64,000 nt of DNA from Kutzneria chonburiensis (lineage in GTDB: Bacteria > Actinomycetota > Actinomycetes > Mycobacteriales > Pseudonocardiaceae). Below, piece after piece: positions 29,359 through 38,273 of the stretch (position 1 is its first letter; each line of letters begins with the position of its first letter). The translations under genes and the position numbers were made by a program. The notes under the pieces are model-generated. The model worked only from the letters and a program-made list of their open reading frames with translations. It made no database searches and was not told the origin of the DNA. The stretch is taken from the NCBI RefSeq assembly GCF_028622115.1, contig NZ_CP097263.1:1736001-1800000 (forward strand), given 5' to 3'.

Positions 29359-30156
29359 ATGTCCAGTGGCACCCCGGTGGTCTTCGTCCACGGCCTGTGG
29401 ATCCACGCCAGCGCCTGGCAGGGCTGGGTGGAGCGCTATCGGGCCGCCGGCTACGACCCGATCGCTCCGGGCTGGCCGGGCGACGCCGAGACCGTGGCCG
29501 AGACCCGCCGCAACTCCGCCGCCGTCAGCGATCGCGGCCTCGACGAGATCACCGCGAGCTATGTCCGGGTGATCAACGGCCTTGACGCCAAGCCGGTGGT
29601 CATCGGCCACTCGTTCGGCGGCCTGTGTGCCCAGAAGCTGCTGGCGGACGGGCACGCGGCGGCGGCCGTGGCCATCGACCCCGGCCAGATCAAGGGCGTC
29701 AAGCCGGTGCCGATCGCCCAGATCCGCTCGGGACTGCCGGTGCTGTCCAAGCCCGGCAACAAGAAGCGGGCCGTCGCGCTGACCAGGAAGCAGTTCCGGT
29801 TCGCCTTCGGCAACGCCATCCCGCAGTCCGAGTCGGACGAGCTGTTCGAGCGCTGGACCATCCCCGGCCCCGGCCGGCCGCTGTTCGAGGCCAGCTCGGC
29901 GAACTTCAGCAAGAACTCGCCCGCGGCGGTGGACACCAGGAAGAACGACCGAGGTCCGCTGCTGATCACCGCGGGCGGCCGGGACCACACCGTTCCCCAG
30001 AGCGTCGCCAAGGCGGCGTACAGGCTCTACCGGCACTCGACTGCCACCACCGACTTCCAGGTGTTCCCCGACCGGGGCCACTCGCTGGTCTTCGACCACG
30101 GCTGGCCCGAGATCGCCGAAGCGACCCTCACCTGGCTCAAGCGCCAGGGCATCTGA
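29359..30156 (+). CDS. Alpha/beta hydrolase
   Basis: The 265-residue protein starts PVVFVHGLWIHASAWQGWVE with the oxyanion HGLW. It has the nucleophile elbow VVIGHSFGGLCAQKLL, the acid in LLITAGGRDHTVP and the histidine in FPDRGHSLVFDHGW. It resembles non-heme haloperoxidase/esterase-type hydrolases; the substrate is unknown. GAAGG lies upstream of ATG 29359. Control by the divergent TetR protein is likely, but that gene is frameshifted. Confidence 0.93.
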   Translation: MSSGTPVVFVHGLWIHASAWQGWVERYRAAGYDPIAPGWPGDAETVAETRRNSAAVSDRGLDEITASYVRVINGLDAKPVVIGHSFGGLCAQKLLADGHAAAAVAIDPGQIKGVKPVPIAQIRSGLPVLSKPGNKKRAVALTRKQFRFAFGNAIPQSESDELFERWTIPGPGRPLFEASSANFSKNSPAAVDTRKNDRGPLLITAGGRDHTVPQSVAKAAYRLYRHSTATTDFQVFPDRGHSLVFDHGWPEIAEATLTWLKRQGI

Positions 30157-30381
30157 GTCCGCGGTGGCCATCGCCACAGCGATCGTGCCCGCCGCCTCCG
30201 GCAGCACACCGGCGCGCGGCCGCCGCGATGACAGGACAAACACCCGACGAACCGCGTGAGACGTTGCGCCGAAGGGTGCCGGTCCAGCCGGACGCACTCT
30301 GTGGATGTTCACCCCCAGTGCGTGGACTCGCCCCCGTGACCTTCGGTCGACTGTGCCGAGCGGAACTCTGGAAGGCGGCAC

Positions 30382-32394
30382 ATGGGCGAGATCACTCGGC
30401 GGACATTCCTGGCCACGACGGGCGCGGCAGCGGCGATGACGGGCCTGGGGGCCACGGCCGGGACGGCGCGGGCGGCGGCGACGGGGACCATCGCGGACGT
30501 CAAGCACGTCGTGGTGCTGATGCAGGAGAACCGGAGCTTCGACCACTACTTCGGCACGCTGAAGGGCGTCCGGGGCTTCGCCGACCGGGCGACGATCCCG
30601 CTGGCCGGCGGGTACTCGGTGTTCAACCAGGCCAACGGGAGCGGGCGGCAGTATCCGTTCGCGCTCAGGGGCACGGCAAGCAACGCGGAGACGCTCGCGC
30701 AGTGCCAGGGCGACATCTCACACTCCTGGTCGGACCAGCACGCGGCGTGGAACCAGGGCAAGATGGACAGCTGGATGGCGGCGAAGAACAAGATCGGCTG
30801 CCTCGGCTACCTGGACCGGGTGGACCTGCCCGTCCACTACGCGCTGGCCGACGCCTACACGATCTGCGACGCCTACCACTGCTCGGGCCTGACGGCGACG
30901 GGACCGAACCGGACGTTCCTGTTCAGCGGCATGATCGACGCGGCCGGGCAGTTCGGTTCGCCGGCCAACGACGGTGGCGACGAGTCGGGGCTGACCTGGC
31001 CGACCTATGCGGAGGTCCTGCAGAACGCGGGCATCAGCTGGCGGGTCTACCAGAACGCGAAGGACAACTTCGGCGACAACGCGCTGGCGTATTTCAAGCA
31101 GTTCACCAGCGCACCGGCGGGTTCGCCGCTTCAGGTCCGTGGCATGGGCAGCGTGCCGGCGAAAACCGGCAGCACCCCGGACGACATCCTGGCCGCGATC
31201 AAGGCGGACGTGCTGGCCGGCACGCTGCCGCAGGTGTCCTGGGTGGTGACGGACCAGATCACCTCCGAGCACCCGATCGGCCCGCCGGTCAACGGCGAAC
31301 GCTTCGTCAGCGGCCTGCTGCAAGCCCTCGCCGCGGACCCGAACACCCTGAACAGCACGGTGTTGTTCCTCAACTACGACGAGAACGACGGGTTCTTCGA
31401 CCACGTCCCGCCACCGTCGCCGGCGGCCGGCACGACCGGCGAGTTCGTCGGTTCAACCCCGGTCGGCCTGGGTTTCCGGGTGCCGATGCTGGTGATCTCG
31501 CCGTGGAGCCGCGGTGGCTGGGTCGACTCCGAGGTCTTCGACCACACCTCGGTGATCCGCTTCCTCGAGACGTGGTCGACGGCCATCGGCACGCCGGCGA
31601 TCTGCCAGTACATCAGCGCGTGGCGGCGGTCCGTGTGCGGCGACCTGACCTCGGCGTTCGACTTCGCCAACCCGGTGCCCGGCCTGCCGGCGCTGCCCAC
31701 GCCCGGCGCGGTGATCTCCGGCGGCACCTGCGCCCTGCTGCCCAATCCGTCGCCGAAGACGAATGCCCTGCCACCACAGGAATCCGGCACCAAGCCGGCG
31801 CGGGCGCTGCCGTACCAGTCGAACGCCTCCATCTCGTCCTGGTACTACTCCGGCGGCACCGTCCAGCTCAACATCACCATGGCCGACGACGGCACCAGGG
31901 CGGCGCACTTCGCCGTGTACGCCAACAACTTCCGCACCGGAGGCCCGTGGCAGTACACGGTGCCGGCCGGCGGGTCCACAACCGACTTCTTCAACTGCGG
32001 CACGGGGTTCGGCGGCGGCAACTACGACCTCACGGTGGTCGGCCCGAACCGATTCCTGCGCCGCGTGCAGGGCAACGCCAACAGCGCCAGCAAGAACGTG
32101 GAGGCGCGGTCCCGGATCGCCGTCACGTCCAGCACCGGCAAGCTCGCACTGTGGCTTGACTTCGTCAACGGCTCCGGCGCCGCGGCGACGTACACGGTGA
32201 CATCGAACAACTACCGCACCGACGGCCCGTGGACCTATCAGGTTCCGGCCGGCCAGACCGTGAGCGACTACTTCAACGCCGTCGCCTACAACGGCGGTTG
32301 GTACGACTTCACCGTCACCGTGTCGGCCGACAGCACCTGGTCGCGGCGTTTCTCCGGGCACATCGAGACCGGCGCGGCCAGCGTCACGGGCTGA
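30382..32394 (+). CDS. Secreted phosphocholine-type phospholipase C (Tat substrate)
   Basis: The N-terminus GEITRRTFLATTGAAAAMTG is a twin-arginine signal peptide. The mature enzyme has VVVLMQENRSFDHYFGTLKG, the metal/phosphate-binding start of the phosphoesterase (PF04185) family, and LFLNYDENDGFFDHVPPP near the centre. Two C-terminal repeats (about residues 455-545 and 575-660) match the DUF756 domains of bacterial phospholipases C. At 670 residues it is full length. It is probably exported folded and releases phosphate or choline from lipids. Confidence 0.93.
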   Translation: MGEITRRTFLATTGAAAAMTGLGATAGTARAAATGTIADVKHVVVLMQENRSFDHYFGTLKGVRGFADRATIPLAGGYSVFNQANGSGRQYPFALRGTASNAETLAQCQGDISHSWSDQHAAWNQGKMDSWMAAKNKIGCLGYLDRVDLPVHYALADAYTICDAYHCSGLTATGPNRTFLFSGMIDAAGQFGSPANDGGDESGLTWPTYAEVLQNAGISWRVYQNAKDNFGDNALAYFKQFTSAPAGSPLQVRGMGSVPAKTGSTPDDILAAIKADVLAGTLPQVSWVVTDQITSEHPIGPPVNGERFVSGLLQALAADPNTLNSTVLFLNYDENDGFFDHVPPPSPAAGTTGEFVGSTPVGLGFRVPMLVISPWSRGGWVDSEVFDHTSVIRFLETWSTAIGTPAICQYISAWRRSVCGDLTSAFDFANPVPGLPALPTPGAVISGGTCALLPNPSPKTNALPPQESGTKPARALPYQSNASISSWYYSGGTVQLNITMADDGTRAAHFAVYANNFRTGGPWQYTVPAGGSTTDFFNCGTGFGGGNYDLTVVGPNRFLRRVQGNANSASKNVEARSRIAVTSSTGKLALWLDFVNGSGAAATYTVTSNNYRTDGPWTYQVPAGQTVSDYFNAVAYNGGWYDFTVTVSADSTWSRRFSGHIETGAASVTG

Positions 32395-32462
32395 CCAGAT
32401 GGCGGGAGCGGATGACAAAGGGGCTGAGGCCGGGCTCGATTCGACAGGCTGCGCGGCTGAAG

Positions 32463-32505
32463 GGGCGTCGGCGGCATGGTCCGCAACCACACGCCGCCGA
32501 CGCCC
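32463..32505. terminator. Bidirectional terminator hairpin between convergent genes
   Basis: The arms GGGCGTCGGCGGC (32463-32475) and GCCGCCGACGCCC (32493-32505) form a perfect 13-bp stem with a 17-base loop, just where the phospholipase and arabinofuranosidase genes converge. Confidence 0.8.
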
Positions 32506-32512
32506 GGCTCAC

Positions 32513-35344
32513 TCAGCCCGCCCAGGGGGCCGCCGGTTGCCAACTGGTGTCGTCGACCCAGCCGGCCGCCACGTCACCGACCCGTGGGCCGCCGTCGGCG
32601 CCGATGTAGACGGTGCCGCCGAGCTGCCGTAGGTAGTGGTCCTCATAGGCGTAGGCCTGCCACGAGACGCCCTTGCCGTTGTGCCCGGCCGTTGCGCAGA
32701 ACGTCGCGTCCTCGGCGTAGAGCGAGGAGTCGTCCTTGCGGTTGAGCACCACCTGGAAGTTGTAGTGCCGCAGGTAGTAGCCCGGGAAGTTGACGGATTC
32801 GAACGAGTAGCAGGAGTGGTCGGCGAGGCCCGGGACCAGGTTGAACGTGGCGTCCTGCCGGTCGGTGACCGAGCTGTCGGCCGTGATCGGCGCGGTCTTG
32901 CCGACGAAGTTCTGGTGTCGCAGGGAATCGCCGCTCACGCTCAGCCAGGACGAATGCCCCAGCGGGACGGCGACGTCGCTGCGCCACCACGGCTCGCCGA
33001 TGGTGAAAGTGCTGTCGGCGCAACGACTGTCGTTCAACCTCAGGCCGCCGTCGTGATAGCTGAGGAAACGTCCCGGTTCGTCGTACGCCCGGAACGACAC
33101 GCCGGTCCCGCTGGTGCCCACGACCGCGCAGAAGGTGGCGGACCGCTTGCTGACGCCCAGCGTGATGCGATCGCCCTGGTGGCTCAGGTACTGGCCGGGG
33201 TTCGCCCGCGACTCGAGGGAGTAGCAGGACGGGTCGGCCAGGCCGGGCCGCAGCAGGAAGGTGGCGCCGAGCTTGTCGGCGTCCGGCGACGACGCGGTGA
33301 CCGCGGTGGTCGTGCCGACGCCACCGGCCACCGCGACGGACCGGTCGGTGGCGCCGGGCGTCGTCACGTGCAAGGACAGGCCACGGTCGACGTTGAGCAC
33401 CGGCGAGATCGGCGCGGAGGTGTTCACCTTCAACGCCACCACGGAGTTGGCCGGGAAGGTGTAGGCGAAGGAGCTCGACGCCGTGAAGGCGGCGGTTGTC
33501 GGCGCGATGGTGTTCGGCGCGGTGATGGAATTACGCGCGTTCGGGTCGCCGGTCAGCACCGTCGCGGTTCCGTTAGGACGGACGGAGGTGGTGCCGTTGA
33601 GCCGGATCTGGCTCGTCACGGGGGAGTTCGTCGGGTTGGCCACCGTCACGTACACCGTGCCGGACGCGGTCCGGGTGACGACCTCGTTCACGGCCGCGTC
33701 GGCCCCGGTCAGCGAGGAGGAGACCACGTAGTCGCCGGTGTTGTTGCCGAAGATGTGCTGCACCCAGTACGACGGCGAGCCGAACGACATGGCGGCGTCG
33801 AACGCGATCTCGTTGGTGGGCCACTGAAAGTTGTTGACGTCGGCCAGCGCCGGCGCGTAGGACGCGCCGACCACCACGTCGGCGTTGCGGACCATGCCGG
33901 TCATGAACGCGGCCTCGCTGATCGCGCCGGCCAGCGTGCCGGTCGGATTGTCGTTGCTGCCGTTGGTGGTGGCGTACTCGCCGACCAGGTGCTTGGGGCC
34001 GTTGCGCGAGGTGCCGTCGTAGGTGTGCGCGGCGTTGGTGAAGTACGACGTGTCGCCGCTGTAGTAGTGGTCGTCGATCACGTCGACCGACCGGCTGGAG
34101 ACGCTTGCCGAGGCGACGAGTTGCAGCTGCGGGTAGGCGGCCTTGATGGCGTCGTGGAACATCGGGAAGCGGTAGCTGTTGTAGCTGCCGGTCCCGTCGA
34201 ACCAGTCCTCGTTGCCGATCTCCACGTAGCGCACGTCGTACGGCGCGGGGTGTCCGTCGGCGGCGCGCTTGGCGCCCCACGTGGTGTGCGGGCTGCCGAT
34301 GGCGTACTGGATCTCGTCGAGCGCGTCCTGCACGTACGGCGCCAGCTGGTCCCGCGGCACCACGGTGTGGTCGAGGGTGTAGCCGGCGAACACCGCCAGC
34401 AGCGGCTGCGACCCGGTCTGCTCGGCCATGTCCAGATAGGACTTGATGCCGGCCTGGTCGGTCGACCAGTAGCCCCACGCGTCGTTCTGGTGGCCGGGGC
34501 GGTTCTCGATGGGGCCGATCGTGGTCTTCCAGTCGAAGCGGGTCGACAGCGTGTTGCCCTCGAGGTAGTTGCCGCCGGGGATGCGGAAGAACCCGGGCCT
34601 GGTCGCCGCGAGCTTGTCCATCAGGTCCTTGCGCAGGCCGGTGTCGTGGTAGGTCGGCGGCTGGCAGGTCACGACGTCGAAGTACAGCGAGGAACCCGCG
34701 CCGACACCGTCGGCGGAGATGACGAACCGGTTGGCCGTGGACACCGGCGTGTTCGCCGCCGTGGTCATGGTGAGGCTGTACTTCGTCCACGTCGAGTTGA
34801 CCGAGTGGACGGGCGCCTTGGCGTACACCGTGCCGGTGTCGCTCTCCAGGTCGACAGTGAGGCCGCCGCGGAACGGGCCGTCGGACCGGGCGAAGAAGGT
34901 GGTGGTGTATCTGGTCGACGGCGCCAGGCCGATGCCGTAGAAGCCGCTGTTGGCCACGCCGACGCGCTGGCCGCGGGCGTTGGCGGTGATGGACAGCTTG
35001 AGGGCGTTGCCGTTGGCCGAGTTCAACGGCCGGGTGGTGTCCAGGGCGATCGTGCCGGCCCCGCCGCCGGACGTGACAGCCGACCAGGAGGAGACGCCGT
35101 TCTCCTTCATGGTGCTGTTGCGCACCAGGTTCGCGTCGAGGCCGCCCTCGACGGAGTGGTTGATGTCCTCGACGATGTCGCCGAACTGGGTCTTGTTGAC
35201 GCCGGTGGTCGAGCGGCTGACGTCGGCGGTGAGCGTCGGACCGGACCCGTCAGCCGCCGACGCGGACCAGACGCCGGCGGCCGTCGATCCAGTCCCTAAG
35301 AGTGTTAGCGCCAACATTGTGGCGATCAACCGAGGCCTGTGCAC
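32513..35344 (-). CDS. Secreted GH51-type alpha-L-arabinofuranosidase with two AbfB domains
   Basis: The GTG start at 35344 has GGGAG upstream and gives a Sec signal peptide (RPRLIATMLALTLLGTGSTA). The catalytic part shows the acid/base in RYVEIGNEDWFDG (about residue 379) and the nucleophile in HLVGEYATTNG (about residue 456), typical of clan GH-A GH51 enzymes. The last 300 residues hold AbfB/CBM42 repeats (SLESRANPGQYLSHQGDR, SFESVNFPGYYLRHYNFQVV) that bind arabinose side chains. At 943 residues it is a complete secreted arabinan/arabinoxylan enzyme. Confidence 0.93.
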   Translation of the reverse strand: MHRPRLIATMLALTLLGTGSTAAGVWSASAADGSGPTLTADVSRSTTGVNKTQFGDIVEDINHSVEGGLDANLVRNSTMKENGVSSWSAVTSGGGAGTIALDTTRPLNSANGNALKLSITANARGQRVGVANSGFYGIGLAPSTRYTTTFFARSDGPFRGGLTVDLESDTGTVYAKAPVHSVNSTWTKYSLTMTTAANTPVSTANRFVISADGVGAGSSLYFDVVTCQPPTYHDTGLRKDLMDKLAATRPGFFRIPGGNYLEGNTLSTRFDWKTTIGPIENRPGHQNDAWGYWSTDQAGIKSYLDMAEQTGSQPLLAVFAGYTLDHTVVPRDQLAPYVQDALDEIQYAIGSPHTTWGAKRAADGHPAPYDVRYVEIGNEDWFDGTGSYNSYRFPMFHDAIKAAYPQLQLVASASVSSRSVDVIDDHYYSGDTSYFTNAAHTYDGTSRNGPKHLVGEYATTNGSNDNPTGTLAGAISEAAFMTGMVRNADVVVGASYAPALADVNNFQWPTNEIAFDAAMSFGSPSYWVQHIFGNNTGDYVVSSSLTGADAAVNEVVTRTASGTVYVTVANPTNSPVTSQIRLNGTTSVRPNGTATVLTGDPNARNSITAPNTIAPTTAAFTASSSFAYTFPANSVVALKVNTSAPISPVLNVDRGLSLHVTTPGATDRSVAVAGGVGTTTAVTASSPDADKLGATFLLRPGLADPSCYSLESRANPGQYLSHQGDRITLGVSKRSATFCAVVGTSGTGVSFRAYDEPGRFLSYHDGGLRLNDSRCADSTFTIGEPWWRSDVAVPLGHSSWLSVSGDSLRHQNFVGKTAPITADSSVTDRQDATFNLVPGLADHSCYSFESVNFPGYYLRHYNFQVVLNRKDDSSLYAEDATFCATAGHNGKGVSWQAYAYEDHYLRQLGGTVYIGADGGPRVGDVAAGWVDDTSWQPAAPWAG
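35303..35316. promoter_or_regulatory. LacI-type operator inside the arabinofuranosidase signal-peptide codons
   Basis: TGTTAGCGCCAACA differs at one position from the perfect palindrome TGTTAGCGCTAACA, a form known from LacI-family sugar regulators of actinomycetes. It lies 29-42 bases inside the coding sequence. Confidence 0.55.
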
Positions 35345-35552
35345 AGTGGGACTCCCGAGTTGGCGAAGGATCGACTTCCACGACGGTCAGGCCAGTGCCT
35401 GTGACCGCCGCCACGCGCCCGTCGCCGACGGTAGGTGCAGCTCGGGGCCCCGACAATGATCGCGGGGGCCTTTGTTGCCGACCCGTTACCGCGGCGGTTC
35501 CGACCGGTTGCCGCTACCGACTCGTTACCTCTCGGCCATTGACCGGAGGTGC

Positions 35553-35566
35553 TGTTATCGCTAACA
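35553..35566. promoter_or_regulatory. Second LacI-type operator upstream of the arabinofuranosidase gene
   Basis: TGTTATCGCTAACA has the same arms as the site at 35303. It lies about 210 bases before the start codon and just inside the end of the decayed hydrolase gene. Two similar sites at this distance could support looping by one repressor. Confidence 0.5.
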
Positions 35567-36148
35567 CTGCGCCGGCGACTGGCGTGAGTTCAGCAGGGGT
35601 TCGGGTCGACCGCGGGTCCCGTGGTCGACGAACTGGTCGGTGGCGTCCAAGGTCGCGAGGTGGGCGGCGGCGAACCGGGCGTCGGCGGCGCAGACGGCGA
35701 CCAGCCGGTCGCCGTCTGCCTGGGCCTGGCCGGCGTGGAAGTCGGATGCGTCGAAGCTCTTCGGGTCCCCGGCATCGGTGGTGGACACCTTCGTCCATTG
35801 AGGACGGTGAGGTTCGCGCTGTAGGTCGGGGTGACTCCGGCAACCACAAAGCCTTTGCTGGCCAGGTTCTCCGCCAGCGTGGTGTACTGCGGTGCGGCGA
35901 AACCGAGACCGGGTTCGAGCACGACAACGGGAAACCGGCCGGCCGCCACGGGAACATCGGCGAACGCATGGCTGTGCACGTGGTCGAAGCCGGTCTCCGC
36001 CAAGCCGACCGGGCCGCCCAGGGCCGGTGGGCGCGGGCAACGTGACCTGCTGGGCCGACCTGATCGCCACATAGCCGACGTAACCAGCGACCACGACGAC
36101 GACCACAAGCGTCACCGCGAGTGGGGGCTTCAGAACGCGGCGCGCCAT
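35561..36148 (-). pseudogene. Frameshifted and truncated alpha/beta hydrolase
   Basis: From ATG 36148 the protein reads MARRVLKPPLAVTLVVVVVV, a membrane anchor, to about 36015. The hydrolase part (FPVVVLEPGLGFAAPQYTTL, ENLASKGFVVAGVTPTYSAN) continues in another frame to about 35795. Then the first frame resumes with KSFDASDFHAGQAQADGDRL. It ends before any GxSxG nucleophile appears. Two frame changes and the missing catalytic half mean it is not functional. It resembles PAF-acetylhydrolase/dienelactone hydrolase-type proteins. Confidence 0.75.
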
Positions 36149-36181
36149 GGTGGCGATATCACCGGCGCCGGTCACATGACG

Positions 36182-37024
36182 TCAGGCGTCGCGGCGACGC
36201 AGCAGCACCGCGCCGGCGACCAACGCGACGGCCGCGTAGCCGCAGAAGACGCCGAATCCAGGCCACGGTCCGAGCAGAGCCGCCGGGTCGGGGTGCACGA
36301 CCATCAGTTGCTGCCCGGCGTTGCTGGGCAGGTAGGGGTTGATGTTGGTGGCCCAGTCGGTGGGCAGGGCCTCGCCGAGCACCGGCAGCACCAGCAGGAT
36401 GCCGAACAGGCTGGCGATGGCGCCGGCAGTGCTGCGCACGACGAACCCAAGACCGACGCCCATCAGCCCGACGACCGTCAGGTACAGGGCCGTGCCCACG
36501 ACGGCCCGCGCCACGCCGTCGGCGCCGATGGTGGTCTCGATGTGTTGTGAGCTCAGCAAGTACTGGCCGAGGAAGAACGCCACGAACGCGGTCGCGACGG
36601 TCACCCCCAGCGTGATCACCGCGAAGACGACGGCCTTGCCGATGAGGACGGGCAGCCGCCGGGGCGCGGCGCCGAGGCTGGAGCGGATCATGCCGGTGCT
36701 GTACTCGCCGGTGACGATCAGCACGCCCAGGACGCCGACGACCAGCTGGGCGAGGTAGAAGCCGCGCAGGCTCACCGCCGTCGGGTCGAAATGCGCCTGC
36801 TCGATCGGCCGCATGTGCGTCCAGCGGTTGGCCGTGACAGCGGCGAACAGGCCGCCGAAGCCGATCATCGCGATCAGCGTCGCGGCCAGGGTGAAGTAGG
36901 ACGAGCGCAGCGACCAGAACTTGTGCCACTCCGAGCGCATGACGCGCCACTGGGTGACGCGGATGTCGTCCGGCAGCGGCTGCGGCGCCGACGACCGCTG
37001 GGCCTCGGGGAGCGTCGCGGTCAT
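36182..37024 (-). CDS. ABC-2 type transporter permease
   Basis: The 280-residue protein has six hydrophobic segments. It begins with a cytosolic QWRVMRSEWHKFWSLRSSYF, the usual entry of ABC-2 permeases, and has VTGEYSTGMIRSSLGAAPRR, the conserved EYxxGTIR-like loop. It probably forms the membrane half of an exporter with the adjacent ATPase. Its ATG overlaps the ATPase stop (ATGA), showing translational coupling. The substrate is unknown. Confidence 0.92.
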   Translation of the reverse strand: MTATLPEAQRSSAPQPLPDDIRVTQWRVMRSEWHKFWSLRSSYFTLAATLIAMIGFGGLFAAVTANRWTHMRPIEQAHFDPTAVSLRGFYLAQLVVGVLGVLIVTGEYSTGMIRSSLGAAPRRLPVLIGKAVVFAVITLGVTVATAFVAFFLGQYLLSSQHIETTIGADGVARAVVGTALYLTVVGLMGVGLGFVVRSTAGAIASLFGILLVLPVLGEALPTDWATNINPYLPSNAGQQLMVVHPDPAALLGPWPGFGVFCGYAAVALVAGAVLLRRRDA

Positions 37025-37953
37025 GACGCGGTCCTTTCGGTGAGCACGTCCGGGTGGACGGAGAATTCGACGGCGTCCTGGGTGAGGTCCATGAACGCCT
37101 CTTCCAGCGACGCGACGACCGGCGTCAGCTCGTCCAGCGGGATCGCGTTGCGGCAGGCGATCTGGCCGATCTCACCGCTGGTCAGCCCGTGCACCTCGAG
37201 CAGGCCGGTCTCTGGCGCGGTCACGCTCACCTCGGGCCCGACGAGCAGATCCCGCAGTGTGCCCGCTTCCTGAGCACGGACGCGCACGACCTTGCGGGAG
37301 AAGCGGGCGGTGAAGTCGGCCATCGAGGTGTCGGCGATCACCCGGCCCTTGCCGATGATCACCAGGTGGTCGGCGGTCAGCTCCATCTCGCTCATCAGGT
37401 GCGAGGACAGGAACACCGTGCGACCGTCGGCGACCAGCGCCCGCAGCAGCTGCCGGATCCACCGCACGCCTTCGGGGTCAAGGCCGTTGACCGGTTCGTC
37501 GAGCACCAGCGTGTGCGGATCGCCCAGCAGCGCCGCGGCGACGCCGAGGCGCTGACCCATGCCGAGGGAGAAGCCGCCGACCCGCTTGCGGGCCACCTCG
37601 CGCAGACCGACCAGGTCGATGACCTCATCGACGCGTCGACGAGGAATACCGTGCGTCAACGCCAAAGCGAGCAGATGGTTGTACGCCGACCGTCCGGTGT
37701 GGACGGCTTTGGCCTCCAGCAGCGCGCCGACTTCACGCAGCGGCGCAGCATGGTCGGCGTACCGCTTGCCGTTGACCCGCACCTCGCCGGCCGTGGGAGC
37801 GTCCAGGCCGAGGATCATCCGCATGGTGGTGGACTTGCCGGCCCCGTTCGGGCCGAGGAAACCGGTGACCAGGCCGGGACGGACGGTGAAGGTCGCATCG
37901 TCCACGGCGACCCGGTCGCCGTACCGCTTCGTGACACCGACGACTTCGATCAT
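37021..37953 (-). CDS. ABC transporter ATP-binding protein
   Basis: All ABC motifs are present: Walker A GFLGPNGAGKSTTMRMILGL, signature FSLGMGQRLGVAAALLGDP, Walker B TLVLDEPVNGLDP and the switch histidine FLSSHLMSEME. The 310-residue protein has the C-terminal extension of DrrA/BcrA-type drug-export ATPases. ATG 37953 has GAGGAA upstream; the frame stays open much further upstream but that is antisense to the protease gene. It forms a two-gene operon with the permease. Confidence 0.95.
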   Translation of the reverse strand: MIEVVGVTKRYGDRVAVDDATFTVRPGLVTGFLGPNGAGKSTTMRMILGLDAPTAGEVRVNGKRYADHAAPLREVGALLEAKAVHTGRSAYNHLLALALTHGIPRRRVDEVIDLVGLREVARKRVGGFSLGMGQRLGVAAALLGDPHTLVLDEPVNGLDPEGVRWIRQLLRALVADGRTVFLSSHLMSEMELTADHLVIIGKGRVIADTSMADFTARFSRKVVRVRAQEAGTLRDLLVGPEVSVTAPETGLLEVHGLTSGEIGQIACRNAIPLDELTPVVASLEEAFMDLTQDAVEFSVHPDVLTERTAS

Positions 37954-38230
37954 GGGTTCCTCGTCCCTGCGGGGTGCGTGCCGGACACCGGCATGCCAGC
38001 GAGGTTGACACGGCTCGGCACGGCAGGCAAAGGCACGCGCTGAGACCGGCCTCAGTACGGACAAAGCACCCGGCGAACCTGTCAATTCCCATTCGATGCC
38101 AACGGAATGCGTAACGGATGGCCACCGGCCGACCACGCTCAGGCTCGGCCCACCGGCCAGCGCGAAGAACTCGTGGCCCGCCGCCAACCGGAGACGGAAG
38201 GCGGCGGCATCACCGCAGGGGGACGCGCGA
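37954..38230. other. Intergenic region with ABC operon promoter, no gene seen
   Basis: This stretch between the ABC operon and the protease terminator must hold the ABC promoter on the minus strand. I found no convincing -35/-10 pair and no coding frame. Confidence 0.4.
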
Positions 38231-38258
38231 CCGCCGCCGAACGGAAGTTCGGCGGCGG
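38231..38258 (-). terminator. Strong 12-bp hairpin after the S1 protease gene
   Basis: CCGCCGCCGAAC (38231-38242) pairs perfectly with GTTCGGCGGCGG (38247-38258) around a four-base loop, 15 bases after the protease stop on the minus strand. No T-tract follows. Confidence 0.85.
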
Positions 38259-38273
38259 CAGTGCGGGTTTGCC

